A DNA stretch of 7,852 nt from Gammaproteobacteria bacterium UBA4475 (lineage in GTDB: Bacteria > Pseudomonadota > Gammaproteobacteria > Pseudomonadales > Azotimanducaceae): assembly GCA_002389265.1 (NCBI GenBank), contig DGOD01000271.1:1-7852 (forward strand). Direction: 5' to 3'. The stretch's first letter is position 1. Every line of letters begins with the position of its first letter. The translations under genes and the position numbers were made by a program. Below, in pieces: positions 7,162 to 7,852 of the stretch. Under the pieces are notes generated by a model. The model saw only the letters and a program-made list of their open reading frames with translations. It was not told where the DNA came from and did not search any database.

Positions 7162-7852
7162 TCAAGATTTACCACCGTCAGCTTCATACTTTTCATAAGC
7201 CTCGACAATCCTCTGCACCAGCGGGTGCCTGACAACATCTCGAGAGCTGAAATGGGTAAACGAGATACCGTCAACGTGGGGTAACACATCGAGCACATGC
7301 CGCAAACCAGAGGTCGTTCGATGGGGAAGATCGACCTGTGTAATGTCGCCTGTCACCACCACCGTCGAGCCAAACCCGACTCGAGTTAGAAACATCTTCA
7401 TTTGCTCAGTCGTCGTGTTTTGACTCTCATCGAGAATGATAAAAGACTCGTTCAAAGTTCTGCCACGCATATAAGCCAGAGGCGCAACCTCTATAATATT
7501 CTTTTCGATCAGCTTCTCGACTCGCTCGAAGCCAATCATCTCGTACAGCGCATCATACAAAGGCCGCAAGTAAGGGTCGATTTTTTGACTCAGATCACCG
7601 GGTAGAAAGCCAAGCTTCTCGCCTGCCTCGACGGCGGGTCGAACCAACAGAATACGGCGCACCAATTCTTGGTCCAGCGCCTCAACTGCGCAGGCAACCG
7701 CCAGGTAGGTCTTACCGGTTCCCGCCGGGCCCACACCGAAATTGATATCGTGAGCGCGCACTGCTTGAACGTAATCAATCTGATTTTTGCCTCGCGGCTT
7801 GATCGTCTTCTTACGGGTAGTGATCAGGAAATCATTACCGTCAGCCTCATCA
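7162..7852 (-). CDS. ybeZ: PhoH-like ATPase YbeZ (5' end outside the window)
   Basis: This is a PhoH-family P-loop NTPase that generally sits next to ybeY and is thought to act with it in RNA metabolism. The frame is open to the right edge. The first complete codon in the window is at 7851, giving 229 residues of what is about 346 in E. coli YbeZ, so the N-terminal third or so is missing. The GTG at 7761 is an internal valine, not a start: the upstream codons encode [20 protein letters not shown], which resembles the corresponding E. coli stretch. Walker A is GPAGTGKT (fragment residues 41-48) and Walker B is FIILDE (137-142). [31 protein letters not shown] and SSRDVVRHP are also typical. The C terminus stops soon after the conserved [14 protein letters not shown], lacking the charged tail of the E. 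coli protein. Confidence 0.97.
   Translation of the reverse strand, partial: DEADGNDFLITTRKKTIKPRGKNQIDYVQAVRAHDINFGVGPAGTGKTYLAVACAVEALDQELVRRILLVRPAVEAGEKLGFLPGDLSQKIDPYLRPLYDALYEMIGFERVEKLIEKNIIEVAPLAYMRGRTLNESFIILDESQNTTTEQMKMFLTRVGFGSTVVVTGDITQVDLPHRTTSGLRHVLDVLPHVDGISFTHFSSRDVVRHPLVQRIVEAYEKYEADGGKS

Noticed and set aside
7128..7298. N-terminal extension of ybeY up to an upstream start inside ybeZ
   Set aside because: The extra residues are the out-of-frame reading of the conserved YbeZ C-terminal region, and YbeY of E. coli aligns from about the ATG at 7127.
7759..7761. GTG as the start of a short 199-residue PhoH-like protein
   Set aside because: The frame stays open to the window edge, and the upstream codons match the region that precedes Walker A in full-length YbeZ.

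Overview
The window reads as ordinary gammaproteobacterial core genome. Seven genes lie head to tail on the minus strand and fill almost everything from base 57 to the right edge. In transcription order (right to left) they are ybeZ/phoH-like ATPase (5' end cut off by the window), ybeY, corC/ybeX, lnt, leuS, lptE and holA. Every family assignment rests on family-diagnostic motifs or close full-length agreement with the E. coli proteins. Base composition looks moderately GC-rich by eye. The set and order, with LptE, an Lnt of the E. coli type and HolA, point to a gram-negative gammaproteobacterium. The LeuRS has no leucine-specific insertion in front of KMSKS, unlike the E. coli and Pseudomonas enzymes, so this is probably neither an enterobacterium nor a Pseudomonas. 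I cannot name the genus.

Layout: 7162-7852 YbeZ; 6603-7127 YbeY; 5767-6606 CorC; 4224-5774 Lnt; 4155-4223 is a 69-base gap, the longest intergenic stretch apart from the left edge, holding a candidate leuS promoter and a pair of direct repeats; 1653-4154 LeuRS; 1079-1687 LptE; 57-1082 HolA; 1-61 a perfect 23-bp tandem repeat that runs into the holA stop codon and off the left edge. Stop/start overlaps (ybeY-corC, corC-lnt, leuS-lptE, lptE-holA) suggest two translationally coupled blocks, ybeZ-ybeY-corC-lnt and leuS-lptE-holA, joined at the 69-base gap.

Functionally the first block combines ribosome/rRNA quality control (YbeZ, YbeY) with envelope functions (CorC, Lnt). The second combines leucyl-tRNA synthesis, LPS export (LptE) and the DNA polymerase III clamp loader (HolA). 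LptE is itself a lipoprotein that needs Lnt for its final acylation, so an enzyme and one of its substrates sit two genes apart.

I found no tRNA or rRNA gene, mobile element, CRISPR array, phage gene, toxin-antitoxin pair or defence gene, and nothing that looks like an undescribed system. The items most worth a second look are the tandem repeat at the holA terminus, the LeuRS architecture with its atypical post-KMSKS sequence, and the start-site and regulatory details around leuS and lptE.
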